A stretch of DNA of 64,000 bases from Shumkonia mesophila (GCF_026163695.1 NZ_JAOTID010000012.1:62001-126000); one strand, 5' to 3'; shown: positions 8,184-17,119, counted from the first letter of the stretch. Made by a program: numbers and translations. Notes: generated from the sequence alone by a model not told the origin.

Positions 8184-9407
8184 ATGAAAGCGCGCTTCAC
8201 GGCCGACGAGATCTTCGCCGACGCCCGGGTCCGCCGGACCGATCTGGCCAAGGCACGGATCTTCCTCGCCGTCTTCGAGCGCGGCCAGGACGACGCCCAC
8301 ACCCGGCGCAGCCTGACCCAGGATCTCTCGCTCCGGCCAGCCACGGTTTCGGCCATGGTCGGCGAACTGATCGCGGATGGCCTGATCGCCGAAACCGACC
8401 GCACCGCCGCCACCGGCAAGGGCCGCCCCGAGGCCTGCCTGCGGCTTCAGGCCAACCGCATGGTGACGGCGGCGATGGAGGTGACGTCCAGAACCATCCG
8501 CGGCGTCCTGGTCAACCTCGAGGGCCGCACGGTGGCCGAGGCCAGCCTGGCGATCGAGGAGGACGAGGCCGAACAGGCGAACGTCCTGGCCGCCTTCAAG
8601 GCCGTCGCCGGCGACGTCCTGGCCCAGCGCCCGGCCGGCGCCGTCATCCCCGGCATCGGCATTTCGCTGCCGGGAATCGTCGACGAGCGGAACCTGACCT
8701 GGATTTCGGCGGCCCGCTGGCCGCGCATGACCAACATGGATTTCCATGGTTTGGCCGAGGAAACCGGGCTGACCGTGCGGATCGAGCGCAAGCGCCAGTC
8801 GGAATTGCGCGCCCATTTCCAGACCCATCCCGAGGAACGCAGCGGCGGCACGCTGTTCGTCAGCTGGGGCTACGGCATCAGCTCGGCCTATGCCCAGAAC
8901 GGCACCGTGCTGACGTCGGCCATGGGCGGATTCGGCGATCTCGGCCATTGGCTGGTGGAACCGGAAAGCGGCCGCAAGTGCCTGTGCGGCCAGACCGGCT
9001 GCCTGGAGGCGCACGCCGCGCTGTGGGCCTTGATGCCGGAAATCCGCAAGGCCTTCCCCGACGTTGGCAACCATCCGCCGACCATCCGCGCCCTGCTGCA
9101 AAGCCGGGACATTTCCCATCTGCCGCGCATCGAGCACGCGACGCGGCTGTTCGCGCTGTCGCTGCATAACCTGTTCAAGACGTTCTTCCCGGACCGCATC
9201 GTGCTGTCGGGCTATTTTCCGGAAAACCCCTGGATTTCCGAGCGGGTACGCCGCCTCTTCTTCGCCAACATGCCGCATTACGCGCAGGGCCGGGTGATCC
9301 TCGAAGTCAAGGACCCCAACGACGACGACGCCGTCATCGGGGTGTCGACGTCGTTCTTCCAGGAAAGCCTGCGCCCCTTCCTGGTCGCCCGCGACGTCCG
9401 GATCTGA
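8184..9407 (+). CDS. ROK-family transcriptional regulator
   Basis: A 407-residue ROK protein: an N-terminal winged helix (about residues 20-80, with LSLRPATVSAMVGELIADGL as the recognition region) and a C-terminal actin-like sugar-kinase fold. The zinc-binding signature is present as CLCGQTGCLEAH (about 269-280), while the kinase motif around GYGISSAYAQNG is degenerate, as expected for a regulator. The AGGGGG at 8172-8177 touches an ATG at 8178 and sits six bases before the ATG at 8184, so the latter was chosen. It is divergent from the ureide operon and convergent with tctA. I infer that it regulates allA and its downstream genes; a carbohydrate-responsive role is the alternative. Confidence 0.87.
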   Translation: MKARFTADEIFADARVRRTDLAKARIFLAVFERGQDDAHTRRSLTQDLSLRPATVSAMVGELIADGLIAETDRTAATGKGRPEACLRLQANRMVTAAMEVTSRTIRGVLVNLEGRTVAEASLAIEEDEAEQANVLAAFKAVAGDVLAQRPAGAVIPGIGISLPGIVDERNLTWISAARWPRMTNMDFHGLAEETGLTVRIERKRQSELRAHFQTHPEERSGGTLFVSWGYGISSAYAQNGTVLTSAMGGFGDLGHWLVEPESGRKCLCGQTGCLEAHAALWALMPEIRKAFPDVGNHPPTIRALLQSRDISHLPRIEHATRLFALSLHNLFKTFFPDRIVLSGYFPENPWISERVRRLFFANMPHYAQGRVILEVKDPNDDDAVIGVSTSFFQESLRPFLVARDVRI

Positions 9408-9416
9408 GGGCGGCGG

Positions 9417-10901
9417 TCAGGCCCTTTTCGCCCTCTGGCGGCGCCACTGCTGGATCAGCGGCCAGAAAAAAGACATCGCGGCCAGCACCAGCAGGGCCAG
9501 GCTGATCGGATCCTCGAAGAAGATCGAATGGCTGCCCTGCGACATGATCATCGCCCGTCGGTAGTTGGACTCGACCATGTAGCCCAGCACCATGCCGAGC
9601 ACGAGGGGCGCCATCGGGAAACGGAACTTCTTGAGGAAATAGCCGGCGATGCCAAAGCCGACCGTCAGCCAGACGTCGAACACCAGATTGCGGATGGTAT
9701 AGGCGCCGACGGTGCCGAGCCCAAAGACCACCGCCGCCAGCACCCCTTTAGGGATGTCGATGACCCGCACCCACAGGGGCATGGCCATGCGGCCCAGGGC
9801 GAATATCGCGACATAGGCCACCATCAACCCGACGAACAGGCCGTAGACGACTTCGGGGTTCTTGGTAAACAGCTCGGGCCCAGGGGTCAGGCCATGAATG
9901 ATAAGGGCGCCGATCAGCACCGCCGTGGTCGGCGAGCCGGGCAGGCCCAGGGTGAGCAGCGGGATGAGGGCGCCACCGACGCTGGACGAGTTGGCCGACT
10001 CGGGGGCGGCCACCCCCTCGATGCACCCCTTGCCGAATTGGTCGCCCTTGCCCGACCAGCGCTTTTCCTGGTCATAGGCGATCCAGGCGGCGATGTTGGC
10101 GCCGGCCCCCGGCACGGCGCCGACGATGGTGCCAATCGCCGAACCCCGCAGGAAGGTGGGAATCAGGCGGATGCTTTCGCGAAGGGTGAGGAAGCCGCGA
10201 GCGGCCTTTGAATCCGCCTTTTTGCCGGTGCCGATCTCCTCGATCATCGAGAACACCTCGGTCAAGGCGAACAGGCCGATCAGGGCGGTGAGGAAGGGAA
10301 TGCCCTCGTAGAGCTCGTAAAAACCGAAGGTGAATCGGAGCCCGCCCGAGATGGGGTCGACGCCGATAATGGTCAGGGCGACGCCGACAGCGGCCATCAG
10401 CAACCCCTTCAAGGGACTGTCGCCGCTGAGGCTGGAGATGATCGCCAGCCCGAAGATGCCGAGCGCGCAGAACTGCACCGGGCCGAACTTGAGCGCGACG
10501 ACCGCCACCGGTTCGGAGATCAGCATCAAGGCGGCGCCGCCGACAACGCCGCCGAAAGTCGAGCCGACCAGCGAGGCCCCCAGCGCCTTGCCGGGCTGTC
10601 CCTTCTGATTCAAGGGATAGCCGTCCATGATGGTGGCGGTGGCCGCGGCGGTGCCCGGCGTGCCGATGAGCACGGCCGAGATCGAGCCGCCGTATTCGGC
10701 CGCCAGGTAAAGCGCGACCAGCATGTTGAGGCTCATGGCGGCGGGCAGGCCGTACGTCACCGGGATCAGCAGGGCCACGCCCATGGACGGGCCAAGACCC
10801 GGCATGGCTCCGACCAAGATGCCGGCCGCCGAACCGATCAGGATCGCCAGGATGCCCGGCACGGTGAAGACCTCGGCCGCCCCGATCAGATAGTTTTCCA
10901 C
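9417..10901 (-). CDS. tctA: Tripartite tricarboxylate-type transporter, large membrane subunit TctA
   Basis: This about 494-residue membrane protein with around 11-12 segments is the large subunit of a TTT secondary importer. Family marks include GAMPGLGPSMGVALLIP (near residue 30), YLAAEYGGSISAVLIGTPGT and the second-half repeat GAVPGAGANIAAWIAYD. The open frame begins at a GTG at 10928; a GGGAGA ribosome-binding site lies six bases before the GTG at 10901, so that start is favoured. It follows tctB, tctC, a sugar-acid dehydratase and a GntR gene. I infer import of a sugar acid rather than citrate. Confidence 0.92.
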   Translation of the reverse strand: MENYLIGAAEVFTVPGILAILIGSAAGILVGAMPGLGPSMGVALLIPVTYGLPAAMSLNMLVALYLAAEYGGSISAVLIGTPGTAAATATIMDGYPLNQKGQPGKALGASLVGSTFGGVVGGAALMLISEPVAVVALKFGPVQFCALGIFGLAIISSLSGDSPLKGLLMAAVGVALTIIGVDPISGGLRFTFGFYELYEGIPFLTALIGLFALTEVFSMIEEIGTGKKADSKAARGFLTLRESIRLIPTFLRGSAIGTIVGAVPGAGANIAAWIAYDQEKRWSGKGDQFGKGCIEGVAAPESANSSSVGGALIPLLTLGLPGSPTTAVLIGALIIHGLTPGPELFTKNPEVVYGLFVGLMVAYVAIFALGRMAMPLWVRVIDIPKGVLAAVVFGLGTVGAYTIRNLVFDVWLTVGFGIAGYFLKKFRFPMAPLVLGMVLGYMVESNYRRAMIMSQGSHSIFFEDPISLALLVLAAMSFFWPLIQQWRRQRAKRA

Positions 10902-10934
10902 CACGGATCTCCCATGCTGTCGCGCCACCGCCCG

Positions 10935-11363
10935 TCAGGGCAGGGGCACGCCCAGCAACTTGTCAAAAACCACGAAAATAAAGCCGACGAAGCCCGCCGC
11001 CACGGCGACAGCGGTGACCCGGGAGGCCCGCAACAAAAGAAGAACCGGCGCCAGGAAAAGCGGGGTCGCCACGTAGTAGCCGAGAACCGGCAACACAACG
11101 ACGTAAAGCACGCCTGCCGCCGCCATTACCGCAACCCGGGGAAGCTGGGGAAATGCCAGGGGCTTGGTCGGCCCCTGGCAGAGAACACGGACAAGAATGA
11201 GGGCCGAGAGCACGACGATGGCCCAACCGCAGACGGTCGGCATCCGGCCCGGACCAGGAGCGCCCAGGGTCATGGAGGAATCGCTGAAACCGCTGGCCCC
11301 GACGATCATGGCCGCCCCCAGCAAGAGAAACAGCCCCGAGACAATACTCAGTCCGATGCGCAT
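10935..11363 (-). CDS. tctB: Tripartite tricarboxylate-type transporter, small membrane subunit TctB
   Basis: A 142-residue protein with four predicted hydrophobic helices (starting at about residues 4, 46, 76 and 115), typical of TctB, the poorly conserved small membrane partner of TctA. Assignment rests on size, topology and its place between tctC and tctA; the GxxxxPxLLGxxL-type pattern of the family is only partly visible. It ends about 34 bases before the chosen tctA start and is certainly cotranscribed with it. The protein helps form the membrane complex that receives solute from TctC. Confidence 0.87.
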   Translation of the reverse strand: MRIGLSIVSGLFLLLGAAMIVGASGFSDSSMTLGAPGPGRMPTVCGWAIVVLSALILVRVLCQGPTKPLAFPQLPRVAVMAAAGVLYVVVLPVLGYYVATPLFLAPVLLLLRASRVTAVAVAAGFVGFIFVVFDKLLGVPLP

Positions 11364-11433
11364 GGTTTGTCCTTTGCCGCGACAGCGAACTGGCGGCCCC
11401 CAACCGGGAACCGCCGGTCCGCCTTCGGCCCCA

Positions 11434-12402
11434 CTACTTCTTGAGGAAGCCGCCTTCCTGGAGGAAGGTGCGCTGCTCGACCAGTTCCTTGCGGACCTTG
11501 GCCGTCAACTGCTCGGGGTCAAGGTTCATGAAGTCCTGCTGCTGCTGGGTCATGAAGTCCTTCCATTCCTGACTGGACTCGACCTTGCGGACGGCCGACA
11601 GCAGCGGATCGAGGGCGCTCTTGGGCGTCCCCTTCTTGACCATGATGCCGCGCCAGATCGCCTCGACCACGTCAACGCCTTGTTCCTTCATGGTCGGCAC
11701 GTCGGGCAGGAACATCGAGCGTTCTGCCGTGCTGACGCCAAGCAGGCGCAGTTCGCCGCTCTTGACCTGGGCAAGAGCGCTGCTGGGGGTCATGAAGGCG
11801 GCGTCGATGTGGCCGCCCAGCAGGGCGAGCGCCGCCTGGTTGCCGCCGTCGAAGGGAACCCACGCGGCCTTGACGCCGGTCGCCTTGAGAACCTGGTAAA
11901 AGACGAACTGATGGAAGCCGGCCGAGGCATAGCCGCCAATCTTGAGCCCGTTCGGCTTGGCCTTCAGGGTATCGACGAAGTCCTTCATCGACTTGAGCGG
12001 GCTGTCCTTGCGCACGGCAACCGAGGAGGGTTCCGCCTGCAGGGCGCGCAGCATGATGAAGTCGTCGGGCGTGAACGGCACCTGGCCCTTCGCCATGGTG
12101 AAGGTCATGGATGTGCTGGTGGACTGCACGACGTAGCCCTCGGCCGGCTGCGACATGACGTAGGCCATGGCCACGGCGCCGCTGCCGCCCGCGCGGTTCT
12201 CGACGACGATCGACTGGCCGATCTCCTTTTCCGTCAGGGCGGCCAGCTTGCGCATCATGATGTCCATCGGCGAACCGGCCGCCGACCAGCAGACGAAATT
12301 GATCGGCTTCTCGGGGTAGGCGGCCTCGGCCGGCGCCAGCCAGACGGTGACAAGGACGGCGGCAAGGGACGCGACTGATCTCAGCTTACCTTTGAATTGC
12401 AT
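11434..12402 (-). CDS. tctC: Tripartite tricarboxylate-type periplasmic binding protein TctC
   Basis: A 322-residue periplasmic solute receptor with a cleavable signal peptide (positively charged start, hydrophobic core, likely cut after AEA at about residue 28). The mature N terminus YPEKPINFVCWSAAGSPMD matches the TctC/Bug family, where this segment lines the ligand pocket, and VVENRAGGSGAVAMAYV (about residue 66) is another signature. It delivers ligand to TctA/TctB. The operon neighbour is an acid-sugar dehydratase, so a hexonate or aldarate is a likely ligand; Bug proteins bind many carboxylates, so this is an inference. Confidence 0.92.
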   Translation of the reverse strand: MQFKGKLRSVASLAAVLVTVWLAPAEAAYPEKPINFVCWSAAGSPMDIMMRKLAALTEKEIGQSIVVENRAGGSGAVAMAYVMSQPAEGYVVQSTSTSMTFTMAKGQVPFTPDDFIMLRALQAEPSSVAVRKDSPLKSMKDFVDTLKAKPNGLKIGGYASAGFHQFVFYQVLKATGVKAAWVPFDGGNQAALALLGGHIDAAFMTPSSALAQVKSGELRLLGVSTAERSMFLPDVPTMKEQGVDVVEAIWRGIMVKKGTPKSALDPLLSAVRKVESSQEWKDFMTQQQQDFMNLDPEQLTAKVRKELVEQRTFLQEGGFLKK

Positions 12403-12453
12403 GGTGAAATCTCCTCTCGGTGATGCCTTCTTGGTTTTTGGATGCGGTCATGT

Positions 12454-13599
12454 CTACTCGGCGGCCGGGATGGGCAGGGTCCGCATGGGAAACGCCTTGT
12501 AGGGGTGGCGGGCCACCGCGGCCTCGTCGATGTCGACGCCCAGCCCGGGGCCCGTCGGCAACGAAATGTAGCCGTCGACGGGCTTGAGCTGATTGGGGCA
12601 CACCTCGCCGCCCAGTTCGACGAAGGGCAGGAAATATTCGGTGATGATGAAATTGGGCATGGTGGCCGAGGCGTGCACGGTGGCGGCCAAGGCCAGCGTC
12701 GTCGAGTTGTAGTTGTGGGGCGACACCGCCACCAGGTGGGGCTCGGCCATGGCGGCGATCTCCTTGAGCTCAAGGATGCCGCCGCAGTTGGCGACGTCGG
12801 GATTGATGATGTCGGCCGCCTTGGCGTCGAAGACGGCCCGGAAGCCCATCTTGGCAAAGACGTTCTCGCCGGTCACGACGGGGATGCTGACGTGGTCGCG
12901 CACCTCGGCGATGGCGTCCAGGTTCTCGGCCTGGCAGGGCTCCTCGTACCAATAGATCTCGAACTCCTCGAGCCGCTTGGCCAGCCGGATGGCGTGGCGC
13001 GACGACAGCCGGCGGTGCAGGTCGATGAGAAGGTCGACCTTGGGGCCGACCGCCTTGCGGATGGCGGCCACCACCTTGACCGCATGGTGCTCGTGCTCGG
13101 TCGGAATGAAGGTACGCCACGGCCGGGGCAGCGGATCGAACTTAAGGGCGGTGAACCCCATCTCGACGGTCTTGGCGGCCGCCTCGGCATAGTCCTCGGG
13201 CTTGGATTTCTTGTAGCTCCAGCCGTTGGCGTAGACCCGGATGCGCTCGTGGCAGGCGCCGCCCAGCAGGTTGTAGACAGGCTGGCCGGCAGCCTTGCCG
13301 ACGATGTCCCACAGTGCCGCCTCGATGCCCGATACGGCGCTGTAGAATTCGAGCGAGCCGCGCCGCTGGGCGAAATCGTCGTAGAACATGGTGGTGAAGT
13401 GCTTGATGCGGAACGGATCGCGGCCGACCAGATAGCGGCTCATTTCCTCGATATGGGTGACGACGGCGCGATCGCGGTCGTACTGGGTATAGGCTTCGCC
13501 CCAGCCGGTGATGCCCTCGTCGGTCTCGACCTTGACGAAGATCCAGTTCTTCCGCCAGCCGGGATGCACGGTGAGATGGGTGACCTTGGTGATCTTCAT
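12454..13599 (-). CDS. Mandelate racemase/muconate lactonizing family acid-sugar dehydratase
   Basis: A 381-residue enolase-superfamily enzyme. Metal ligands are visible as DLH (in LLIDLHRRLS, about residue 195), EEP (in YWYEEPCQ, about 226) and GEN (TGENV, about 252), and a catalytic-type VSPHNYNS histidine lies near residue 302. This pattern fits D-galactonate/mannonate-like acid-sugar dehydratases, which remove water to form a 2-keto-3-deoxy acid. Its ATG overlaps the gntR stop (TCAT at 13596-13599), so translation is coupled. Together with TctCBA it suggests uptake and first-step degradation of a sugar acid. The exact substrate cannot be read here, so no gene symbol is given. Confidence 0.88.
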   Translation of the reverse strand: MKITKVTHLTVHPGWRKNWIFVKVETDEGITGWGEAYTQYDRDRAVVTHIEEMSRYLVGRDPFRIKHFTTMFYDDFAQRRGSLEFYSAVSGIEAALWDIVGKAAGQPVYNLLGGACHERIRVYANGWSYKKSKPEDYAEAAAKTVEMGFTALKFDPLPRPWRTFIPTEHEHHAVKVVAAIRKAVGPKVDLLIDLHRRLSSRHAIRLAKRLEEFEIYWYEEPCQAENLDAIAEVRDHVSIPVVTGENVFAKMGFRAVFDAKAADIINPDVANCGGILELKEIAAMAEPHLVAVSPHNYNSTTLALAATVHASATMPNFIITEYFLPFVELGGEVCPNQLKPVDGYISLPTGPGLGVDIDEAAVARHPYKAFPMRTLPIPAAE

Positions 13600-14312
13600 T
13601 GATCCGTCCTTGTCGTCGGTTGGGGAAAGTCGGTGACGCCGGCATCGGCCGCGCGCTCGCGCGCCTCGGCGCCGATGGCGATCAGGAAGCGGTGCTTGCC
13701 GCCGCTGATGTGCTGCTTGAGAAGACGCTCCAGCTCCTCGGCATTGCCTTCCACCAGCAGGGCCAGCATCTGGCGGTGCTCGCGGTTGGAGACCTCGAGC
13801 CCGCCGCCGGAAGCGAGGCCGCGCCGGCGGTAGACCAGAAGCTCGTTGCCGAGCGCCCGATCGAGGGCCGCGACGCGCCGGTTGTCGGCCAGCTGGTACA
13901 GGGTGGCGTGGAATTCGAGATTGAGGTCGAGATAGGCCCCGGCGTCCTGGCGGGCCGCCGCCTCGTCCATGCGTTCGATCAACTCGGCCATCACGCGGGC
14001 CCACTTCGGGCTGACGTTATGCACCGCCTGGCGCGCCACGATGCCGGCCAGTTCGGCACGGATGTCGAAGACGTCGGTGGCGTCTTGCAGGTTGACCTCG
14101 CGCACGAAGACGCCGCGATGGGGAATGGTTTCGACCAGGCCGGCCCGTTCCAGCGCCCGGCAGGCCTCGCGGATGGGACTGCGGCTGACGCCCAGACGGT
14201 CGGCCAGGGCCTGCTCCTTGATGTGCTCGCCGGGTTTCAGGATGCCCCTGAGAATCAGGCGTTCCAGTTCGCACTGGACCCGCTCGTTCAAGGAAGATCG
14301 ATTGCGCTCCAT
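13596..14312 (-). CDS. GntR/FadR-family transcriptional regulator
   Basis: A 238-residue regulator with an N-terminal GntR winged helix (recognition segment RLGVSRSPIREACRALERAG, about residues 38-57) and a C-terminal all-helical FCD domain, whose metal-binding pattern (Asp in DLNLEFHATL and later histidines such as NREHRQML) is intact. The open frame extends to 14387, but the ATG at 14312 gives a normal protein and leaves two palindromes upstream free. It is the first gene of the dehydratase-tctCBA operon and probably represses it, released by the sugar acid or its product. Confidence 0.9.
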   Translation of the reverse strand: MERNRSSLNERVQCELERLILRGILKPGEHIKEQALADRLGVSRSPIREACRALERAGLVETIPHRGVFVREVNLQDATDVFDIRAELAGIVARQAVHNVSPKWARVMAELIERMDEAAARQDAGAYLDLNLEFHATLYQLADNRRVAALDRALGNELLVYRRRGLASGGGLEVSNREHRQMLALLVEGNAEELERLLKQHISGGKHRFLIAIGAEARERAADAGVTDFPQPTTRTDQ

Positions 14313-14330
14313 TTCGTCCGCCCCGCATGA

Positions 14331-14372
14331 TTGTATGCAATTCTTATTCTTGTGAACAATTCTATGAATTGT
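14331..14372. promoter_or_regulatory. Probable GntR operator palindromes
   Basis: Two palindromes sit 18 bases upstream of the gntR start. TTGTATGCAA (14331-14340) is one base from a perfect dyad and resembles operators of FCD-type GntR proteins. ACAATTC-TAT-GAATTGT (14356-14372) is a perfect inverted repeat with 7-base arms. The region is A+T-rich against a G+C-rich background and lies between gntR and the divergent LysE gene, so it may also hold promoters for both. Confidence 0.55.
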
Positions 14373-14491
14373 CGACAGAGCCGTCAAGCCCCGCCGAGAT
14401 CAAGGGGCATTCCCGCTTGCCGGCGGCGCGGCTTGGTGGAATGGTGTCGCCGTGCCGGCATCCTGCCGGCCCCCGGAAGGAATGACGGCAA

Positions 14492-15121
14492 ATGGACCCG
14501 ATCGCCTGGCTGCAAGTCGCGCTGGTGTGCGCCATGGGCGCGGTGTCGCCCGGCCCCAGCCTGGCCGTGGTGCTGCGCAACACGATGGCCGGCGGCAAGC
14601 GGCAGGGCGTGCTGACCGGGGTCGGCCACGGCATCGGCATCCTCATCTATGCCGGGCTGGTGGTGACCGGCCTGGCGGTGGCGCTCGCCGCCTTTCCCGC
14701 CGTCGAGGCGGCCATCGGCTACGCCGGCATCGGGCTTTTGATCTGGCTGGGGCTTTCCTTCATCGGCGTGCGCCGGCCGGCGACGGGCAATGGACGGCAA
14801 GCCTCTTCGCCGACGGAACCGGGCCGCCCGCGCGGCGGCTTCGCGGCGGGCTTTCTCATCGCCTTCCTCAACCCCAAGATCGCCGCCTTCTTCATGGCGG
14901 TGTTTGCGCCCTTCATCCGCCTCGACGCCAACGCCACCGAAAAGGCCATCCTGGCCGTGACCGCCGGCGTCATCGATGCCGGCTGGTATAGCCTGGTCGC
15001 CCTGGCGCTGTCGGGGACCGGGTTGATCCACGTGCTGCGCCGCCACGCCTCGCGGGTGGACCGCGCCATCGGCGCGCTGCTGCTCGTTCTCGCCGCCTTG
15101 CTCTTGTACCGCATGCTCTAG
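14492..15121 (+). CDS. LysE/RhtB-family amino-acid exporter
   Basis: A 209-residue inner-membrane protein with about six hydrophobic segments. The LysE-family opening is GAVSPGPSLAVVLRNTMAGGKRQG (read in part; residues about 12-35), and FLIAFLNPKIAAFFMAVFAPF near residue 130 is the conserved second signature. These proteins export amino acids or their analogues by proton antiport. The gene is divergent from gntR across a short operator-rich region, which may allow shared control, though no functional link is evident. The exported solute is unknown. Confidence 0.88.
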   Translation: MDPIAWLQVALVCAMGAVSPGPSLAVVLRNTMAGGKRQGVLTGVGHGIGILIYAGLVVTGLAVALAAFPAVEAAIGYAGIGLLIWLGLSFIGVRRPATGNGRQASSPTEPGRPRGGFAAGFLIAFLNPKIAAFFMAVFAPFIRLDANATEKAILAVTAGVIDAGWYSLVALALSGTGLIHVLRRHASRVDRAIGALLLVLAALLLYRML

Positions 15122-15161
15122 GGGCTATCCTTGGGGCGACGCCCCTGTCCGGGAGAAAACC

Positions 15162-15659
15162 ATGGGATGGCTGTTTCGCAAGCTCGACCTGCTGGGCGGC
15201 GCCGTGATCGCCGGCGGCGCCGGCGCGGCGGCCTCGCAGCTCCAGGCCTTCATGGTGCAATACCTCCAGCGCCTGGGCGGCCACGTCGACGAGGCGCAGC
15301 GGGCCTTCGACGCCATCGGCCAGGGCGAGCGCTACCGCCAGATGGACGCGGCCACCCGCGAGTTGATCGTCGGGGATGCCCTGGCCCGCGTCAACGAACT
15401 GCGCGCCGCCCGCGACGCCATCCTCGAGGGCGACCTGATCTCGCGCCCCTTCGCCTTCTTTCGCCACCTCGACCTCGCCATCGCCGGGCGCACCGGGGAA
15501 AGCTTCATCCCGGCGCTGCCTTTCGACACCGCCGGGCTGGTCTATGCCGCAACCGGGCTCCTCCTCGGCCTCATCCTCTATGAGCTGATCAAGGGGGTCC
15601 TCGCGCTTCCCTTCCGGCGGCGGCGGAGCGAACGGGCGGCCGGCCGCCCCGGCCCCTGA
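15162..15659 (+). CDS. DUF2937 family membrane protein
   Basis: A 165-residue protein with two hydrophobic segments: one near the N terminus (LLGGAVIAGGAGAAASQLQ, about residues 10-28) and one near the C terminus (LVYAATGLLLGLILYELI, about 128-145), separated by a charged stretch and followed by an Arg-rich end. This size and layout fit the DUF2937 family of uncharacterised inner-membrane proteins. It lies 40 bases after the LysE gene, in the same direction. No function is known. Confidence 0.75.
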   Translation: MGWLFRKLDLLGGAVIAGGAGAAASQLQAFMVQYLQRLGGHVDEAQRAFDAIGQGERYRQMDAATRELIVGDALARVNELRAARDAILEGDLISRPFAFFRHLDLAIAGRTGESFIPALPFDTAGLVYAATGLLLGLILYELIKGVLALPFRRRRSERAAGRPGP

Positions 15660-15690
15660 TCCCTGGGCCCGGTAGCGGGGCCCGCAGGGA
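15660..15690 (+). terminator. Possible terminator hairpin after the DUF2937 gene
   Basis: A strong G+C-rich hairpin starts one base after the DUF2937 stop codon: arm TCCCTGGGCCC (15660-15670) pairs with GGGCCCGCAGGGA (15678-15690) with a small internal bulge. There is no T-run after it, so it may act as an mRNA-stabilising 3' end rather than a classic intrinsic terminator. Confidence 0.45.
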
Positions 15691-15812
15691 TTCGCAACCC
15701 AGCCCTGCAACAATTGCAATTCCTCATATACGGCCCCGGCGGTAGTGTCCCGCCCGATCCCAACCCGAGCCGGGCAAACCCGGCCGGCCAACAGACGTTA
15801 TGAGGAATGACA

Positions 15813-15968
15813 ATGTTCGCTTCCCTGAAGACCCGGTTTTCCGCCTGGCTGACCTATCGCCGGACCTGCCGCGAGCTGTTTTCGCTGGACCGCCGCGAGC
15901 TCGACGACATCGGCATCGCCCCCTGGCAGATCCGCGACATCGCCCACCGTTCCGTCTACGGCCGCTAA
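15813..15968 (+). CDS. DUF1127 family small protein
   Basis: A 51-residue basic microprotein that is easy to miss. It has the DUF1127 pattern: a short amphipathic start (FASLKTRFSAWLTYRR), then ELFSLDRRELDDIGIAPWQI and a basic end. A GAGGAA ribosome-binding site lies at 15802-15807 before the ATG. In other alphaproteobacteria some DUF1127 proteins bind RNA and take part in phosphate or small-RNA metabolism; whether this one does is unknown. Its TAA overlaps the TAG of the convergent Gfo/Idh/MocA gene by three bases. Confidence 0.85.
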   Translation: MFASLKTRFSAWLTYRRTCRELFSLDRRELDDIGIAPWQIRDIAHRSVYGR

Positions 15969-17092
15969 GCCTTAACGGCGACCCATTCCCGGCGTCGTGC
16001 CGAAAGCACGATGCCGTGGATCACCCGCTCGATGGCCAGCGCCGCCGCGAAGTCGGGGAACAACGCCTGCTCGCCGGCCAGGCCGCGCAGCAGATGGTCG
16101 ACCTCGATCACCTTGAGGTCGTTGAAGCCGAGGCCGTGGCCGGGCGCCGGGCAGAAACGCCCGTAGGGCGGATGGTCGGGGCCGCTGAGCACGGTGGCGA
16201 AACCGCGCCGCTCGGCCGGCCCGTCGGCGACGAACAGACGCAACTCGTTCATCCGCTCCTGGTCGAAGGCCAGCGTGCCCCGGCTGCCGGTGACCTCCCA
16301 GGCCAGCCGGCACTTGCGGCCCCACGTGACGCGGCTGGAAGCCAGCGTGCCGGCGATGCCGTTCTCGAATCGCAGCAGCGCGTGGGCGATGTCCTCGTTC
16401 TCCACCGCACCGCTTTCGCCCGGCCGCGCCGGATCGGGCCGTTCCTTGATCACCGTTTCGATGTCGGCCGACACCTCGGCCACCGGGCCGACCAGGAAGT
16501 GGGCGACCGAGACCAGGTGGCAGGCGAGGTCGCCCAGCGTGCCGAGGCCGGCCTCGGCGACCCGGCAGCGCCAGGAATAGGGCCGGGCCGGATCGGCCAT
16601 GTAGTCCTCGTCATAAACGCCGCGGAAATAAGCGACGTCGCCGATCGCGCCCTCGGCGATCAGGTGCCGCGCGTGGGCAATGGCCGGATTGCGCACGTAA
16701 TTGTAGCCAACCAGGGTGGCGACGCCGGCGGCGGCCGCCGCCTCGGCCATGGCGGCGGCGTCTTCGAGCATGAGGGCCATCGGCTTTTCGCAATAGATGG
16801 CCTTGCCGGCCGCCGCCGCCGCCAGGGCCATTTCGCGGTGCAGCGCGTTGGGCGCGGCAATGGCGACGAGCCCGACGGCGGGATCGTTTACCAGGTCGCG
16901 CCAGTTGGCGGTCCAGCGGGCGAAGCCGAACTCGGCCGCCGCGCGGCGGGCGACGGCGGGCTCGATGTCGCAGAGCACGGCCAAGCGGGGCGCGATCGGC
17001 GGCGCGAACGCCGCCTTCACCGCGCCGAACGCCATCGCATGGCACTTGCCCATGAAGCCGGTGCCGATCAGCCCGACGCCGATGTCGTCCAT
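15965..17092 (-). CDS. Gfo/Idh/MocA family NAD(P)-dependent oxidoreductase
   Basis: A 375-residue sugar or inositol dehydrogenase-type protein. The N-terminal Rossmann motif is GLIGTGFMGKCHAMAFG (about residues 7-23), and the catalytic lysine motif appears as CEKPMAL (about 97-103). The C-terminal half is the alpha/beta substrate domain. Start at 17092 is supported by an AGGAGG site seven bases upstream. It lies downstream of a ribose/fructose-type ABC importer in the same direction, separated by a palindromic repeat. I infer it oxidises the imported sugar or polyol. Confidence 0.9.
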   Translation of the reverse strand: MDDIGVGLIGTGFMGKCHAMAFGAVKAAFAPPIAPRLAVLCDIEPAVARRAAAEFGFARWTANWRDLVNDPAVGLVAIAAPNALHREMALAAAAAGKAIYCEKPMALMLEDAAAMAEAAAAAGVATLVGYNYVRNPAIAHARHLIAEGAIGDVAYFRGVYDEDYMADPARPYSWRCRVAEAGLGTLGDLACHLVSVAHFLVGPVAEVSADIETVIKERPDPARPGESGAVENEDIAHALLRFENGIAGTLASSRVTWGRKCRLAWEVTGSRGTLAFDQERMNELRLFVADGPAERRGFATVLSGPDHPPYGRFCPAPGHGLGFNDLKVIEVDHLLRGLAGEQALFPDFAAALAIERVIHGIVLSARRREWVAVKA

Positions 17093-17119
17093 ACCGCCCC
17101 TCCTCACGGAACGCTTGAA

